From NCBI RefSeq assembly GCF_012396315.1, contig NZ_JAAXPF010000001.1:248001-312000 (forward strand): 64,000 bases of DNA, given 5' to 3'. How positions within the stretch are numbered: the stretch's first letter is position 1; the number at the start of each line of letters is the position of its first letter. A program made the position numbers and the translations under genes. Shown in pieces: positions 16,951 to 25,999 of this stretch. This DNA is from Corynebacterium mucifaciens (lineage in GTDB: Bacteria > Actinomycetota > Actinomycetes > Mycobacteriales > Mycobacteriaceae). The notes beneath the pieces were generated by a model. That model had not been told where the DNA came from and made no database searches. It saw nothing but the letters and a program-made list of their open reading frames with translations.

Positions 16951-19900
16951 TTATCGGTTGGCGGACCACATATGGGCATACCTTCCGTCTGCGGAGATCA
17001 GGGACTCGTGGCAGCCGTCTTCGATGATACGTCCATCATCCACAACGAGTATGCGGTCAGCTCGCGCGGCCGTGGCCAGGCGGTGGGCGACCACCACGGA
17101 GGTGCGGCCCACCATCGCGCGGTCTGAGGCGTCGAGCACGGCGCGTTCTGTGGCGGGATCCAGGGTGGCCGTGGCCTCGTCCAGCAGCAGCACGCTCGGC
17201 TGCAGCATCTCCGCGCGCGCCAGCGCGATGATCTGGCGCTGCCCGGAGCTCAAGCCCCGGCCGCGTTCGCCCACGCGCGCGTTGAATCCGCCGGGGATGG
17301 TGCCGATGACACCGAGCGCGCCGATGCGCTCCACGGCCGCCTGTACGTGCTCGTCGGTCGCGCCCGGCGCGCCGTAGGCGATGTTCTCGGCGACGGTGCC
17401 GGGGAAGAGGTACGACTCCTGCGGCACCTGGGCCAGTGCGCGGCGCCATTCGGCCAGCGGGAACTCGGCGATGTCGGTGCCGGAGGCCCGCACCACGCCG
17501 CGAACCGGGTCGTAGAAGCGAGCGAGCAGCTTGACGACGGTCGACTTGCCCGCGCCCGTCGGGCCCACCAAGGCGACGGTGGTGCCCGGCTCGAGGCGCA
17601 AATCCATCCCGGCGACGACGGGGTTGTCGGGGGTGTAGCCGAAGGTGACGTCGAGAAGCGAAAGCTCCCCGGCCGCGGCCTCGCTGGCGCCTCCGCGCCG
17701 GCCGGTGTCGGGAACGGTGGTGCGCTCGCCGAGCAGCTCGCGGATGCGGTCGAAGCTCACGGTGGCCTGCTGCCAGGAGTCGAAGATTTGGCCGAGCTGC
17801 TGGATGGGGCCGTAGAGCTGACTCAAGTACATAGTGAACGCGACGAGCACGCCGACGGACAGGGTGCCGTCCGCGACGCGGGAGGCGCCTACGCCGATGA
17901 TCACCGCGGTCATGACTTGCGAGACGAACTGCATGCCGGGGAAGTAGAAGCCGACCAGGCGCACGGAGCGCATGCGCAGTCGGCGGTAGGTGTCGCTCAG
18001 GCCGGCGAAGCGGTCTTCGAAGTGGTCTTGCGCAAGGTGGGTCTGGGTGACGCGGATGCCGCCGATGAGCTCGGCGAACTCGCCGTTGACCGCGGAGATC
18101 TGCGCGCGGGCCTCGGCGTAGTAGCGCTTGGAGTAGCGCCGAAATAAGGCGGTTGCCACCACAATGACCGGCACGGCGGCGAAGGCGACTAGGGCGAGCT
18201 CGCCGTCGGTGGCCACCAGCATGACGGTGACGCCGGCGAGCGAGCCGACCGCGACGATCGCCTGGGCAAGGCCTGTCTGCAGGAAGCTGGACAGCGTGTC
18301 GATGTCCGTGGTCATGCGCGTCATGATCGTGCCGGACAGGCGCGACTCGAAAAAGCTCAGGCCCAGCTGTTGCAGGTGCGCGTAGGAGCGCAGGCGCAGG
18401 CCGTACAGGAGGCGCTCGCCGGAGCGCGAGGACAGCACGGTCATCGCGGCCGAGGACGCCCACGCGACAACCACCACGGCGAGCGCGATCAGCCCGGTGC
18501 GGATCAGGCTGGCCTGGTCGGCGTTGGCGATGCCGCGGTCCACCGCCGCGCGCACCAGGGTGGGGAAGGCGAGGTCCGCCAGTACCCCGACCACCAGCAG
18601 CGCGACCGTGCCGGCAATGAGCCAGCGCACCGCGCGGAAGAGGTCGCGCACGTGGAACGCGCTCGACGGGGTACGCAGCTGGTCCAGGCGCTCCTCGGTG
18701 AGCCCCGGCTGCTCGGTGGCGGCGGGAAGCGTCTCCACACGCGCGAGCAGCGCCGGCGTGGCGTTGACCGTGGACGCCCGGCCCGAGGTGGGCACGATCA
18801 CCCGCTCCTTTTCCGGTGCGGTGACCTCGGGCCACAGGTCCGCCTGCGTTGGGGCCTGCGGAAGCGCCGCGGGGGCATCGGCGGACATCGTCGCGCGGTA
18901 CTGCGTGCTCGCGGTGACCTCGTCGCGCGGGCCGAGCTTGACGACGGCTCCGCCCCGCACCACCGCCACCGTATCCGCGTGGTCCACGGTGGACTGCCGG
19001 TGCGCCACGGTGAGCACCGCGATGTCTGCGAGTGCCTCGCGCAGGTTGGCCAGGATTGTCGCTTCGGTGACGGCGTCGATGGCGCTCGTCGCGTCGTCCA
19101 GCACGAGCACGTCCGGCTTTGCCATGAGCGCGCGGGCAAGCGCGATGCGCTGGCGCTGGCCGCCGGACAGGGTGAGGCCGCGCTCGCCCACTTTGGTGTC
19201 GTAGCCGTCCGGCAGGCGCTGGATGAACTCGTCCGCGCACGCCAGGCGCGCGGCCTCGCGCACCGCGCGGTCGAGCTCCTCGGGCGGCAGGGGAGAGCCC
19301 ATCGCGATGTTGTCGCGCACCGACGAGGAGAACAAAAATGCGTCGTCGAAGACGCACAGGACGTGCTCGCGCAGGGCGGAGCTGCCGTCGAGAAGCGTCA
19401 CGCTCCCCGCGTCCGGCTCGTAGAAGCCGCCGGCGAGCTGGACGGCCATGGTCTTGCCCGCGCCGGGCGGGCCGACGAGCGCGACCGTTTCGCCGGGGCG
19501 GACGGTGAGGCTGAAGCCGTGGAGGACGTCGTTGCCGCCCGTGGCGAAGCGGACGTCGTTGAAGCGCAGGCCGACGGGGGCGTTCGAGTCGGCCGGGGCG
19601 GCGGTTTCCGGGGCGGTGTCGGGCGCGAGCTGCAGCACGTCGTCGAGGCGGTCGAGCGAGCTCATGCCCATCTGCAGCCGCACGTACTGGTTGGTCAGCA
19701 TGGACATGGTCGATGTCATCGAGGTCAGGTACGCCGTGAACGCGACGAACTGGCCGATGGTGATCTGCCCGCGGATGGCCAGCGTGCCGCCGGCGACGAT
19801 GGTGACTACCAGCGCCACCTTGGGTAGCTGCGAGAGCACCGGCTGGAAACGCGCGGTGAGCTTCGCGGCGCGCATCTTCACCGCGTAGAGGTGGCGGCCG

Positions 19901-20565
19901 AGCTGGTCCAGACGGTCGATTTCCCGCTGCTCCTGGCCGAAGGCTTTGACCACGCGCACGCCGGAGACCGTCTGCTCGACGTGCTCCGCCAACTCCGCGG
20001 TGGCGTGCTGGTTGACCCACGTGGCCGCGTACAGCGTTTTGCGGGAGCGGTTGGCCTCCCAGAGGATCAGCGGCAGCAGCGCGAGCGACATCAGGGTCAA
20101 CGGCACATCCATGCGCAGCATCACAGCCAGGGTGACGGCGAGCTGCACCACGCGCGTGAGCAACATGGGCAGGTTGGACAGCACCATGTTGTACTGGTTC
20201 AAATCCGAGATGGACCGGGAGACGATTTGGCCGGTGACGATGTCGTCTTGGCCGGGTCCGTCTAGGCGGTGCAGGGTGCGCAGAATCTCCGTGCGTAGCC
20301 AGTGCTGGGAGCTCGTGGCCAACCGGCCCGCGGTGACGCGACGGATGAAGCTGAAGGCATAGGTGGCGGCGGCCACCGCGACCATCAGCCAGGCGATGCG
20401 GGTCACGGACCCTTCGGCGTTGCCGGTGGCGATGTCCACCGCGCGGCCGGTCAGCGCTGGCACCGCCACCTGAAACACCGCCGCGAGCGCCGCCGCGGTA
20501 CACGCCGCAGCCGCAGGTGCGCGGTTGGCGCGCAGGGTCCGGGTGAGCAGGCGGTTAATTGTCAC
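16951..20565 (-). CDS. Fused heterodimeric-type ABC exporter (TMD-NBD-TMD-NBD)
   Basis: A 1204-residue protein holding two complete ABC half-exporters in one chain. NBD1: Walker A GPPGAGKT at 365-372, LSGGQRQR, Walker B LVLDDATSAID in which the catalytic Glu is Asp, H-loop VAHRQ. NBD2: Walker A GPTGAGKST, signature LSSGQRQ, Walker B LLLDEATATLD, H-loop VAHRL. One composite site is therefore consensus and one degenerate, as in heterodimeric exporters. Homologues lie beside odhA in C. glutamicum and are split genes (Rv1272c/Rv1273c) in mycobacteria, where lipids or drugs are proposed cargo. It overlaps the preceding gene by 11 bases. Confidence 0.9.
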   Translation of the reverse strand: MTINRLLTRTLRANRAPAAAACTAAALAAVFQVAVPALTGRAVDIATGNAEGSVTRIAWLMVAVAAATYAFSFIRRVTAGRLATSSQHWLRTEILRTLHRLDGPGQDDIVTGQIVSRSISDLNQYNMVLSNLPMLLTRVVQLAVTLAVMLRMDVPLTLMSLALLPLILWEANRSRKTLYAATWVNQHATAELAEHVEQTVSGVRVVKAFGQEQREIDRLDQLGRHLYAVKMRAAKLTARFQPVLSQLPKVALVVTIVAGGTLAIRGQITIGQFVAFTAYLTSMTSTMSMLTNQYVRLQMGMSSLDRLDDVLQLAPDTAPETAAPADSNAPVGLRFNDVRFATGGNDVLHGFSLTVRPGETVALVGPPGAGKTMAVQLAGGFYEPDAGSVTLLDGSSALREHVLCVFDDAFLFSSSVRDNIAMGSPLPPEELDRAVREAARLACADEFIQRLPDGYDTKVGERGLTLSGGQRQRIALARALMAKPDVLVLDDATSAIDAVTEATILANLREALADIAVLTVAHRQSTVDHADTVAVVRGGAVVKLGPRDEVTASTQYRATMSADAPAALPQAPTQADLWPEVTAPEKERVIVPTSGRASTVNATPALLARVETLPAATEQPGLTEERLDQLRTPSSAFHVRDLFRAVRWLIAGTVALLVVGVLADLAFPTLVRAAVDRGIANADQASLIRTGLIALAVVVVAWASSAAMTVLSSRSGERLLYGLRLRSYAHLQQLGLSFFESRLSGTIMTRMTTDIDTLSSFLQTGLAQAIVAVGSLAGVTVMLVATDGELALVAFAAVPVIVVATALFRRYSKRYYAEARAQISAVNGEFAELIGGIRVTQTHLAQDHFEDRFAGLSDTYRRLRMRSVRLVGFYFPGMQFVSQVMTAVIIGVGASRVADGTLSVGVLVAFTMYLSQLYGPIQQLGQIFDSWQQATVSFDRIRELLGERTTVPDTGRRGGASEAAAGELSLLDVTFGYTPDNPVVAGMDLRLEPGTTVALVGPTGAGKSTVVKLLARFYDPVRGVVRASGTDIAEFPLAEWRRALAQVPQESYLFPGTVAENIAYGAPGATDEHVQAAVERIGALGVIGTIPGGFNARVGERGRGLSSGQRQIIALARAEMLQPSVLLLDEATATLDPATERAVLDASDRAMVGRTSVVVAHRLATAARADRILVVDDGRIIEDGCHESLISADGRYAHMWSANR

Positions 20566-21430
20566 CGCTGTCCTTTACTGCCCTGTCCCTGTTGTTGAAC
20601 ACGCCGAGGATCCAGGACGCGAACTCCTTCGGGTTCAAGCTCAGCCCCGCGCTGGTTTCCTCGTCGTCGCGCTCGGGCAGCGGGGTAGCAAATGCGGCCG
20701 GCGCGGCGCCCAGGCCTGACTGAACGTTGGAGATCACGCCGTCTGCGAGCTTGCGGTTGGCGGCGGTGCCAGCGATCGCGCCGAGGCCCAGCGGCAGGAG
20801 CTTACCCAGCCAGGCGCGGCGCAGGCTCTTCTTTAGCGAGCGCATGGCCACGCGCTGCAGCACGTTGTTCGTCTCGGACAAGGTCGGCCCGGAGAATTTC
20901 GCCAGGGTGGATTTGCCGGGGATTGTGCCGGCGTCGTCGCCCAGCATGGCGTCGACGATCGCCAAGCCCTTCGCGCCCATCAGCAGCGACAGCACCAGCG
21001 CGCGACGGCGCTCCGGGTCGGAGATATCCTCCCCGCGCAGGTAGGCGGAGGCCACGGCGTAAAACGCGGCGAGATCCAAAAACACCACGGACTCGCCCGC
21101 CACGGCCGCAGTGCCGGTGACCAGGCCGATGCCCGGAACCGCAGCGGTTGCACCGACGCCAGCACCGGTGCCAGTGACGGTGTTTTTCAGGTGCTTGTCC
21201 ATAATCTGCTGGATTTGCGCCGGTGATGCGTCCGGGTGCTGGCGGCGGAGCCAGTTCACGTAGGTACGAATCGTCGATGTCTGCAGCTGCACCGCCTTAT
21301 CCACCGCGCCGATAAACGCCCGCCCAAGGGGGCCGGCGTCTTTTTCCAGCTGCGATGGGTCTTCCCGCCGCGCCTGCTCGATCTCGTCGCGGACCGCTAG
21401 GTCCTGGGCTTTCTTCTTTGTGCCAAACAC
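20555..21430 (-). CDS. EcsC-like protein of unknown function
   Basis: A 291-residue protein using the GTG at 21430, preceded by AAAGAGG; a GTG at 21445 is also in frame. The Gly/Ala-rich membrane-like stretch TGTGAGVGATAAVPGIGLVTG, then FLDLAAFYAVASAYLRGEDISDPERRR, resembles the EcsC family, whose role is poorly defined. Its 3' end overlaps the fused ABC exporter gene by 11 bases, so the two are probably cotranscribed and may act together at the membrane. No catalytic motif was recognised. Confidence 0.65.
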   Translation of the reverse strand: MFGTKKKAQDLAVRDEIEQARREDPSQLEKDAGPLGRAFIGAVDKAVQLQTSTIRTYVNWLRRQHPDASPAQIQQIMDKHLKNTVTGTGAGVGATAAVPGIGLVTGTAAVAGESVVFLDLAAFYAVASAYLRGEDISDPERRRALVLSLLMGAKGLAIVDAMLGDDAGTIPGKSTLAKFSGPTLSETNNVLQRVAMRSLKKSLRRAWLGKLLPLGLGAIAGTAANRKLADGVISNVQSGLGAAPAAFATPLPERDDEETSAGLSLNPKEFASWILGVFNNRDRAVKDSGDN

Positions 21431-21521
21431 GGCCGCCTCTTTCACTCACGGGTTTCGCAGGTGTCTTTTACGCCGGTTCAGCATAGTTGGGCCCGGCGCT
21501 CATCCGTCTACGCTGGGGCGC

Positions 21522-23105
21522 ATGAGCGCCACCGAACATCCCGTCGCCGACACCACCGCGGGCGCCGTCCGCGGCGTGGTGGACGAGCGCTCGGGCATGC
21601 GCACCTGGCGTGGCGTGCCGTTCGGCGCAACCACCGCGGGCACCGGGCGTTTTCGGGCCCCGCAGCCGGCGCAGCGGTGGCAGGGGCTTTACGACGCCTC
21701 CCGCTTCGCCCCGCCCGCCATGCAGGGCACATTCGGCTGGCGCGACATGGTCATCGGGACCGAGGACTGCCTCACCCTGGATATTGTGCGCCCCGACACC
21801 GACGAGGAACTGCCGGTGGTGGTCTACTTCCACGGCGGAACGTTTGTCACCGGTGCGAGCCACGAGAAGGTGCTGCAGGGGCACATGCTTGCAGACGCCA
21901 CACAGGTGGTTTACGTTTCGGTGAACTTCCGCCTCGGCGTGCTGGGCTACCTGGATTTTCGCTCGCTCGGCCACGACTGCGTGGCCACACCGGCGCTGCT
22001 AGACCAAATCCTGGCTCTCGAGTGGGTACGCGACAACATCGCGGCCTTCGGCGGCAACCCGGACCGCGTCACCATCATGGGGGAATCCGCCGGCGGGGCG
22101 GCGGTCGTGCACCTGATGTGCGCCCCCGGCGCGCGGGGGTTGTTCCACGGCGCAGTGGCCCAGTCGCCGCCGCCAGCCAGCGTGCATTCGCGCCTGCAGG
22201 CGGCGATGTGGGTGCGTGAGCTGGTCACCCGGATGGGCCTGCCGCGAACCACCACGCTGGCGGACCTACGCACAACCAACGCCGAGGACCTCGTGCGCGC
22301 GGGCCAATCCATGCAGCGAAACACCAAGGAACTGGTGCAGTTGAACACCAGCTTCATGCCCACAGTCGACGGTGAGACGCTCACCGACCACCCCATCGAC
22401 ACGTTCGAGGCCGGGGAGCAGGCCGCTGTGCCGCTGATCGTGGGCACGAACTCGGACGAGGCAAGCTTTGCCAAAGCCATCTACCAGACCACGAAATCCC
22501 GGCAGCGCGCCGCGCGCCGGGCGCTTGAGGCGTTCGACCCCGACAACGCCCAAGAGGTATTGCGCGCCTACGGCTACGCGGGCGGGCGCGCCGCTTACGC
22601 CGACCTCATCGCCGACGCCGTCTTTTGGGCCCCGACGGTAATCCTGGCCACCGCGCACCGGAGAAAAGCCCGCACCTGGATGTACCGCTTCGACTACGCC
22701 TCCGCGGCCATGCGCTGGCTCGGCCTCGGGGCGATGCACACCGCGGACCTGGGCGCGGTGTTTGGCGAGCCGAACTCCACCAAGGCCTCGAAGTGGGACG
22801 TGTCCAATGCATCGGAGCGTTTCTCGGCTGTCAGCCGCGTCATGCAGTACCACTGGGGCAAGTTCTTCCACACGGGCGCGCCGGGCGAGGAGTGGCCCGT
22901 GTACGGCTTCCGCTCCGACGAGATGCCGGGGCGGGCAACAGCCGTGTTCGACGACGGGATGCGCGTGGAGTGGGACCCGAAGGCGCCGCAGCGACGGGCT
23001 TGGGAACGCTTTGACATGCGCGAGTGGGGCCTGCATAGACAAGACCTCATGAACTCCGCAGCCTCCTTACTCGGGGCCGCGCACCCGGCGTGGGGCGACG
23101 CCTGA
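21522..23105 (+). CDS. Type B carboxylesterase
   Basis: A 527-residue alpha/beta-hydrolase of the carboxylesterase/para-nitrobenzyl esterase family, hydrolysing carboxylic esters. Seen: RGVPFGATTAG near the N-terminus, oxyanion-hole VVYFHGGTFVTG, EDCLTLDIVRP, nucleophile elbow GESAGGA near residue 190, the acid in VGTNSDEASF, and the region of the catalytic His at MHTADLGAVFG. No signal peptide, so cytoplasmic. The ATG at 21522 gives a normal N-terminus. It is divergent from the EcsC-like gene. The natural substrate is unknown. Confidence 0.85.
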   Translation: MSATEHPVADTTAGAVRGVVDERSGMRTWRGVPFGATTAGTGRFRAPQPAQRWQGLYDASRFAPPAMQGTFGWRDMVIGTEDCLTLDIVRPDTDEELPVVVYFHGGTFVTGASHEKVLQGHMLADATQVVYVSVNFRLGVLGYLDFRSLGHDCVATPALLDQILALEWVRDNIAAFGGNPDRVTIMGESAGGAAVVHLMCAPGARGLFHGAVAQSPPPASVHSRLQAAMWVRELVTRMGLPRTTTLADLRTTNAEDLVRAGQSMQRNTKELVQLNTSFMPTVDGETLTDHPIDTFEAGEQAAVPLIVGTNSDEASFAKAIYQTTKSRQRAARRALEAFDPDNAQEVLRAYGYAGGRAAYADLIADAVFWAPTVILATAHRRKARTWMYRFDYASAAMRWLGLGAMHTADLGAVFGEPNSTKASKWDVSNASERFSAVSRVMQYHWGKFFHTGAPGEEWPVYGFRSDEMPGRATAVFDDGMRVEWDPKAPQRRAWERFDMREWGLHRQDLMNSAASLLGAAHPAWGDA

Positions 23106-23204
23106 AATCACACGCACGCGCGCGGTTTCATAGCTAGGCTTGGGCGCGTTGTGGGCCGACTGGCGCACAACGCCTGATGGCGCGACGTGGAAGGAACCAC
23201 CGAC

Positions 23205-24098
23205 ATGAGCTTTTTCGAGGACATTGCTGCGGCGCTGGACCGCGACGGCATCGAGTCCCGCGTGGGCGGGGACACCATGTTCGTGCCCCTGACCGCGGAG
23301 CTGGAGATCCAGTTCGTGGAGATTGACCCGCACCTGCCCGCCGCCAACGTCTACATCGCCGCGGCGGACGTCGACGAGGACGACGAGGACTTCGAGGCCG
23401 TGTTGGTGGCGGTGGTGTTCTCCGTGGAGGACGCTGTCGCTGCCGTGGCGGAGCACATGGCCACCGACCAGGTGATCACAGTGCTGCGCGACCTGCTCGA
23501 AGGCACCGACGAACGCATCGGCGACCTGGAGTTTTTCCAGGACCACCTCAACCCGCAGCAGGTCCGCGCCGAGGTCGGCGAGAACGCGGAGCTGCAGGTG
23601 ACCATCGACACCGTCGACGGGGCACCGAACGCCACGGTCACCTTCGTCGCCCTCCCGGACGATTACGACGACGTGCTCGACGACGCGGAAAGCGAGCTCT
23701 GGGAGTCCGACGGCGACGCCGAACTCACCGACGAGGACCGCGCGCGTCTTTTCGAGGTCATCCACGATGAGGCGCTCGCCGACGCCGAGCGCCTTGAGTT
23801 GGGCAGCTTCACCGACTTCGACCGGCTTTTCGACGTGCTCTCGCTCGCCGCCGACCAGGCCGAGGACTGGGAGGCCCAGCTGCTGCCCGTCGACGACGAC
23901 TTCGACGAGCCGGAGGTGTACGACCTCTTCGGCCAGGACGACGACGAAGCTGAGGCAGAGGACGACCTCAACGAAACTGAGGACAACGATCTCGCCGACG
24001 ACATCGCAAACGGCTCCGGCGCTCCCAGTGCTGCTGCGTCCGAGGACGACATCCCGGGCGTCGACGAAGACGACAGCGGCGACGCCGCCCGCGTGTAG
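23205..24098 (+). CDS. Acidic protein of unknown function
   Basis: A 297-residue, very acidic protein. ATG at 23205 follows AAGGAA. The N-terminal half (SFFEDIAAALDRDGIESRVGG...) resembles small alpha/beta domains of the YbjN/T3SS-chaperone-like kind, but the match is weak. From about residue 230 onward it is almost all Asp, Glu, Ala and Ser and is probably disordered. No signal peptide or membrane helix. Its stop lies 12 bases from the end of the convergent gene. I do not recognise a function. Confidence 0.7.
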   Translation: MSFFEDIAAALDRDGIESRVGGDTMFVPLTAELEIQFVEIDPHLPAANVYIAAADVDEDDEDFEAVLVAVVFSVEDAVAAVAEHMATDQVITVLRDLLEGTDERIGDLEFFQDHLNPQQVRAEVGENAELQVTIDTVDGAPNATVTFVALPDDYDDVLDDAESELWESDGDAELTDEDRARLFEVIHDEALADAERLELGSFTDFDRLFDVLSLAADQAEDWEAQLLPVDDDFDEPEVYDLFGQDDDEAEAEDDLNETEDNDLADDIANGSGAPSAAASEDDIPGVDEDDSGDAARV

Positions 24099-24113
24099 CC
24101 CCGGGGCAGGCTA
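24094..24113. terminator. Short hairpin between convergent genes
   Basis: GTAGCC (24094-24099) pairs with GGCTAC (24108-24113) around CCGGGGCA. There is no T-run; it is weak. Confidence 0.3.
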
Positions 24114-24635
24114 CGCCGCGCTGAGCCCCTCGAACATCGACGAAGGGGATGCGATGGGCGCGAAGGTGCCGTCCACCAGCCACACGTAGTTCGCCGCGCG
24201 GCTCCCGGTGAGCTCGTGGACTGCGTGCGCGGTGTCGTCCGGGATCAGCGCACGGACCCAGGCCTCGGCGAGCACGGGGTCGACATGCGCCCCGGTCGCG
24301 TCCGCAATCCGCACCTCAAGCAGGTAGGCGGGCACATGATCGCCCCCGTAGCCCTGAATCCGCGCCCGTGCCCGTGGGCCGACCCGCCGCCGGGTGACTG
24401 CCAGCGTGAGCTGCGGCCCGTTCGCCACCCTTGGCAGGGTGAGCACCGGCGGGCGCCATGTGGCAGTGGGGCGGGACAGGGAGCGCGGGTGGTGCATAAC
24501 GGCCTGTGCGGACTGGATTGTCTCCGGCTGACGCGTTCGAATCTCCTCCGAGAGGGCCTCTGGCGTGTGAGCCGGGAGAAGGGTCGTGTCATTCCGTTTG
24601 ACGCTGCGTAGCGGGTTTGTTGTGGTGAACTTCAT
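24111..24635 (-). CDS. Hypothetical protein
   Basis: A 174-residue protein starting MKFTTTNPLRSVKRNDT (ATG at 24635). Arg/Pro-rich N-terminal half, then a compact-looking segment LLEVRIADATGAHVDPVLAEAWVRALIPDDTAHAVHEL and an end ANYVWLVDGTFAPIA. No family was recognised. The open frame extends further upstream through the regulatory gap, but codons there are not protein-like and the inverted repeats lie there. Divergent from the MFS carrier gene, so the two may share control elements. Confidence 0.6.
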   Translation of the reverse strand: MKFTTTNPLRSVKRNDTTLLPAHTPEALSEEIRTRQPETIQSAQAVMHHPRSLSRPTATWRPPVLTLPRVANGPQLTLAVTRRRVGPRARARIQGYGGDHVPAYLLEVRIADATGAHVDPVLAEAWVRALIPDDTAHAVHELTGSRAANYVWLVDGTFAPIASPSSMFEGLSAA

Positions 24636-24668
24636 GGCGGTCAAGGTACAGCGCCATTGCGACATCAG

Positions 24669-24684
24669 TTCGAAAACGTTCGAA
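24669..24684. repeat. Inverted repeat TTCGAA-N4-TTCGAA
   Basis: Two TTCGAA arms are separated by AACG, directly upstream of the minus-strand gene starting at 24635. It is a candidate operator; the cognate regulator is unknown. Confidence 0.4.
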
Positions 24685-24726
24685 CATATGAACGAATGAA
24701 CGGCCGTGCCTGACGCGGTTTTTCGG

Positions 24727-24748
24727 ATGTGGCAAATATTTGCCACAT
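24727..24748. promoter_or_regulatory. Perfect 22-bp palindrome, candidate operator
   Basis: ATGTGGCAAATATTTGCCACAT minus its outer bases reads the same on both strands: 11-bp arms with no spacer, AAATATTT at the centre. It ends 45 bases before the MFS carrier ATG. Such a long perfect palindrome between divergent genes is typical of a dimeric repressor site (TetR, LacI or GntR type). No regulator gene is adjacent. Confidence 0.6.
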
Positions 24749-24793
24749 TCCCAAACCCGGACATACCCGTCCGTGGATGTACCCTTGCCAGCG

Positions 24794-25999
24794 ATGAACG
24801 CCGACACACCAAACGCAACGACGCAGCAGATACAACCGAAGATCCCGCATACGATCTGGGTGCTCGTCGGCGCCGCATTCATCATCGCCCTCGGTTACGG
24901 CCTTATCGCCCCGGTGCTCCCGCAATTCGCGGGCAGTTTCGGCGTCTCCATGGCGGCGGCCGGTGCGGTTATTTCGGTGTTCGCGCTCGCGAGGCTGCTT
25001 GGGGCGCCGGGCGCTGGCGTGCTCGTCGATAAGCTTGGCTCCCGCCCGATCTACTTAACGGGCCTACTCATCGTCGCTGCGTCGACGTTTTTCGTCGCTT
25101 TCGCGCAGGCCTACTGGCAGATTGTCGCCCTCCGGTTCATCGCCGGCTTCGGCTCCACCATGTTCACGCTGTCGGCGCAAGCGCTCATCGTTCGGGTGAC
25201 ACACCCGAGCATTCGCGGCCGCGCCAGCGCCCTGTACGCCTCCGCATTCTTGGTGGGCAACGTCGTCGGCCCTGTCATCGGTGCGGCGCTGTCGTTCTTG
25301 GGCTTCCGTGCGCCATTCATGATCTACGGCGTGGCCGTGGCGGGTGCCGCAATTGCGGTCGGCGCACTAACCGCGCCGAAACCGGGGTCCCACCCGCTGC
25401 CTGCGGCGAAGCCGAAGATGCGGCTGCGCCAGGCGTGGCGCACCCCGACGTACAAGGCGCTGCTGGTAGCCGGGTTCACCAACGGCTTTGTCAACATGGG
25501 CGCCCGCGTCGCAGTGCTGCCGTTGTTCGCGGCGTCCGTGTTCGAGCGCGGGGGAGCGGCTTCCGGGTTCGCGCTCACCGCTTTCGCGTTCGGCATGGCG
25601 GTCACCCTGCAGTTCTCCGGCCGCCTCGCCGACAACCTCGGTCGCCGTCCGCTCGTTGCCGCTGGCCTGGCTACTGCGGGTCTCTTCACCGCGTTGCTCG
25701 GTACGGCAACAAGCTTTTGGCCCCTGGTGTTCCTCTCCGCCGCCGCTGGCATCGGCGCGGGCCTGATGAGCCCCGCCACCCAGGCCACGCTGGCAGACAT
25801 CATCGGCAACGACCGCTCCGGCGGTACAGTGCTGTCTACGTACCAAATGACGCAGGACGCGGGCCAAATCCTCGCGCCCATCCTCGTCGGCGCCGTGGCC
25901 GAAGCCGCTGGCTTTCGCGCCGCGTTCGGCGTCTGCGGCGCGGTGTGCGCCGCCGCGCTTATCGTCTGGCTCGTCGCCGGAAAGGAAACGAAGCAATGA
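24794..25999 (+). CDS. MFS transporter, possibly for nucleosides
   Basis: A 401-residue, 12-helix major facilitator protein. Seen: WVLVGAAFIIALGYGLIAPVLP (helix 1), the MFS loop 2-3 motif GVLVDKLGSRPIYLTG, and the repeated motif after helix 8, GRLADNLGRRPLVAAG. Its stop overlaps the start of the nucleoside hydrolase gene (ATGA), so the pair is translationally coupled. C. glutamicum has an MFS carrier (UriT) with a nucleoside hydrolase (UriH) for ribonucleoside uptake, which makes a nucleoside substrate a fair inference. A drug-efflux role cannot be excluded from sequence. Confidence 0.82.
   Translation: MNADTPNATTQQIQPKIPHTIWVLVGAAFIIALGYGLIAPVLPQFAGSFGVSMAAAGAVISVFALARLLGAPGAGVLVDKLGSRPIYLTGLLIVAASTFFVAFAQAYWQIVALRFIAGFGSTMFTLSAQALIVRVTHPSIRGRASALYASAFLVGNVVGPVIGAALSFLGFRAPFMIYGVAVAGAAIAVGALTAPKPGSHPLPAAKPKMRLRQAWRTPTYKALLVAGFTNGFVNMGARVAVLPLFAASVFERGGAASGFALTAFAFGMAVTLQFSGRLADNLGRRPLVAAGLATAGLFTALLGTATSFWPLVFLSAAAGIGAGLMSPATQATLADIIGNDRSGGTVLSTYQMTQDAGQILAPILVGAVAEAAGFRAAFGVCGAVCAAALIVWLVAGKETKQ

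Noticed and set aside
24680..24695. TCGAACATATGAACGA resembling a LexA box near the 24635 gene
   Set aside because: Only the left half-site matches; the right half is GAACGA instead of GTTCGA, so the dyad symmetry LexA needs is missing. The neighbouring TTCGAA repeats explain the similarity.
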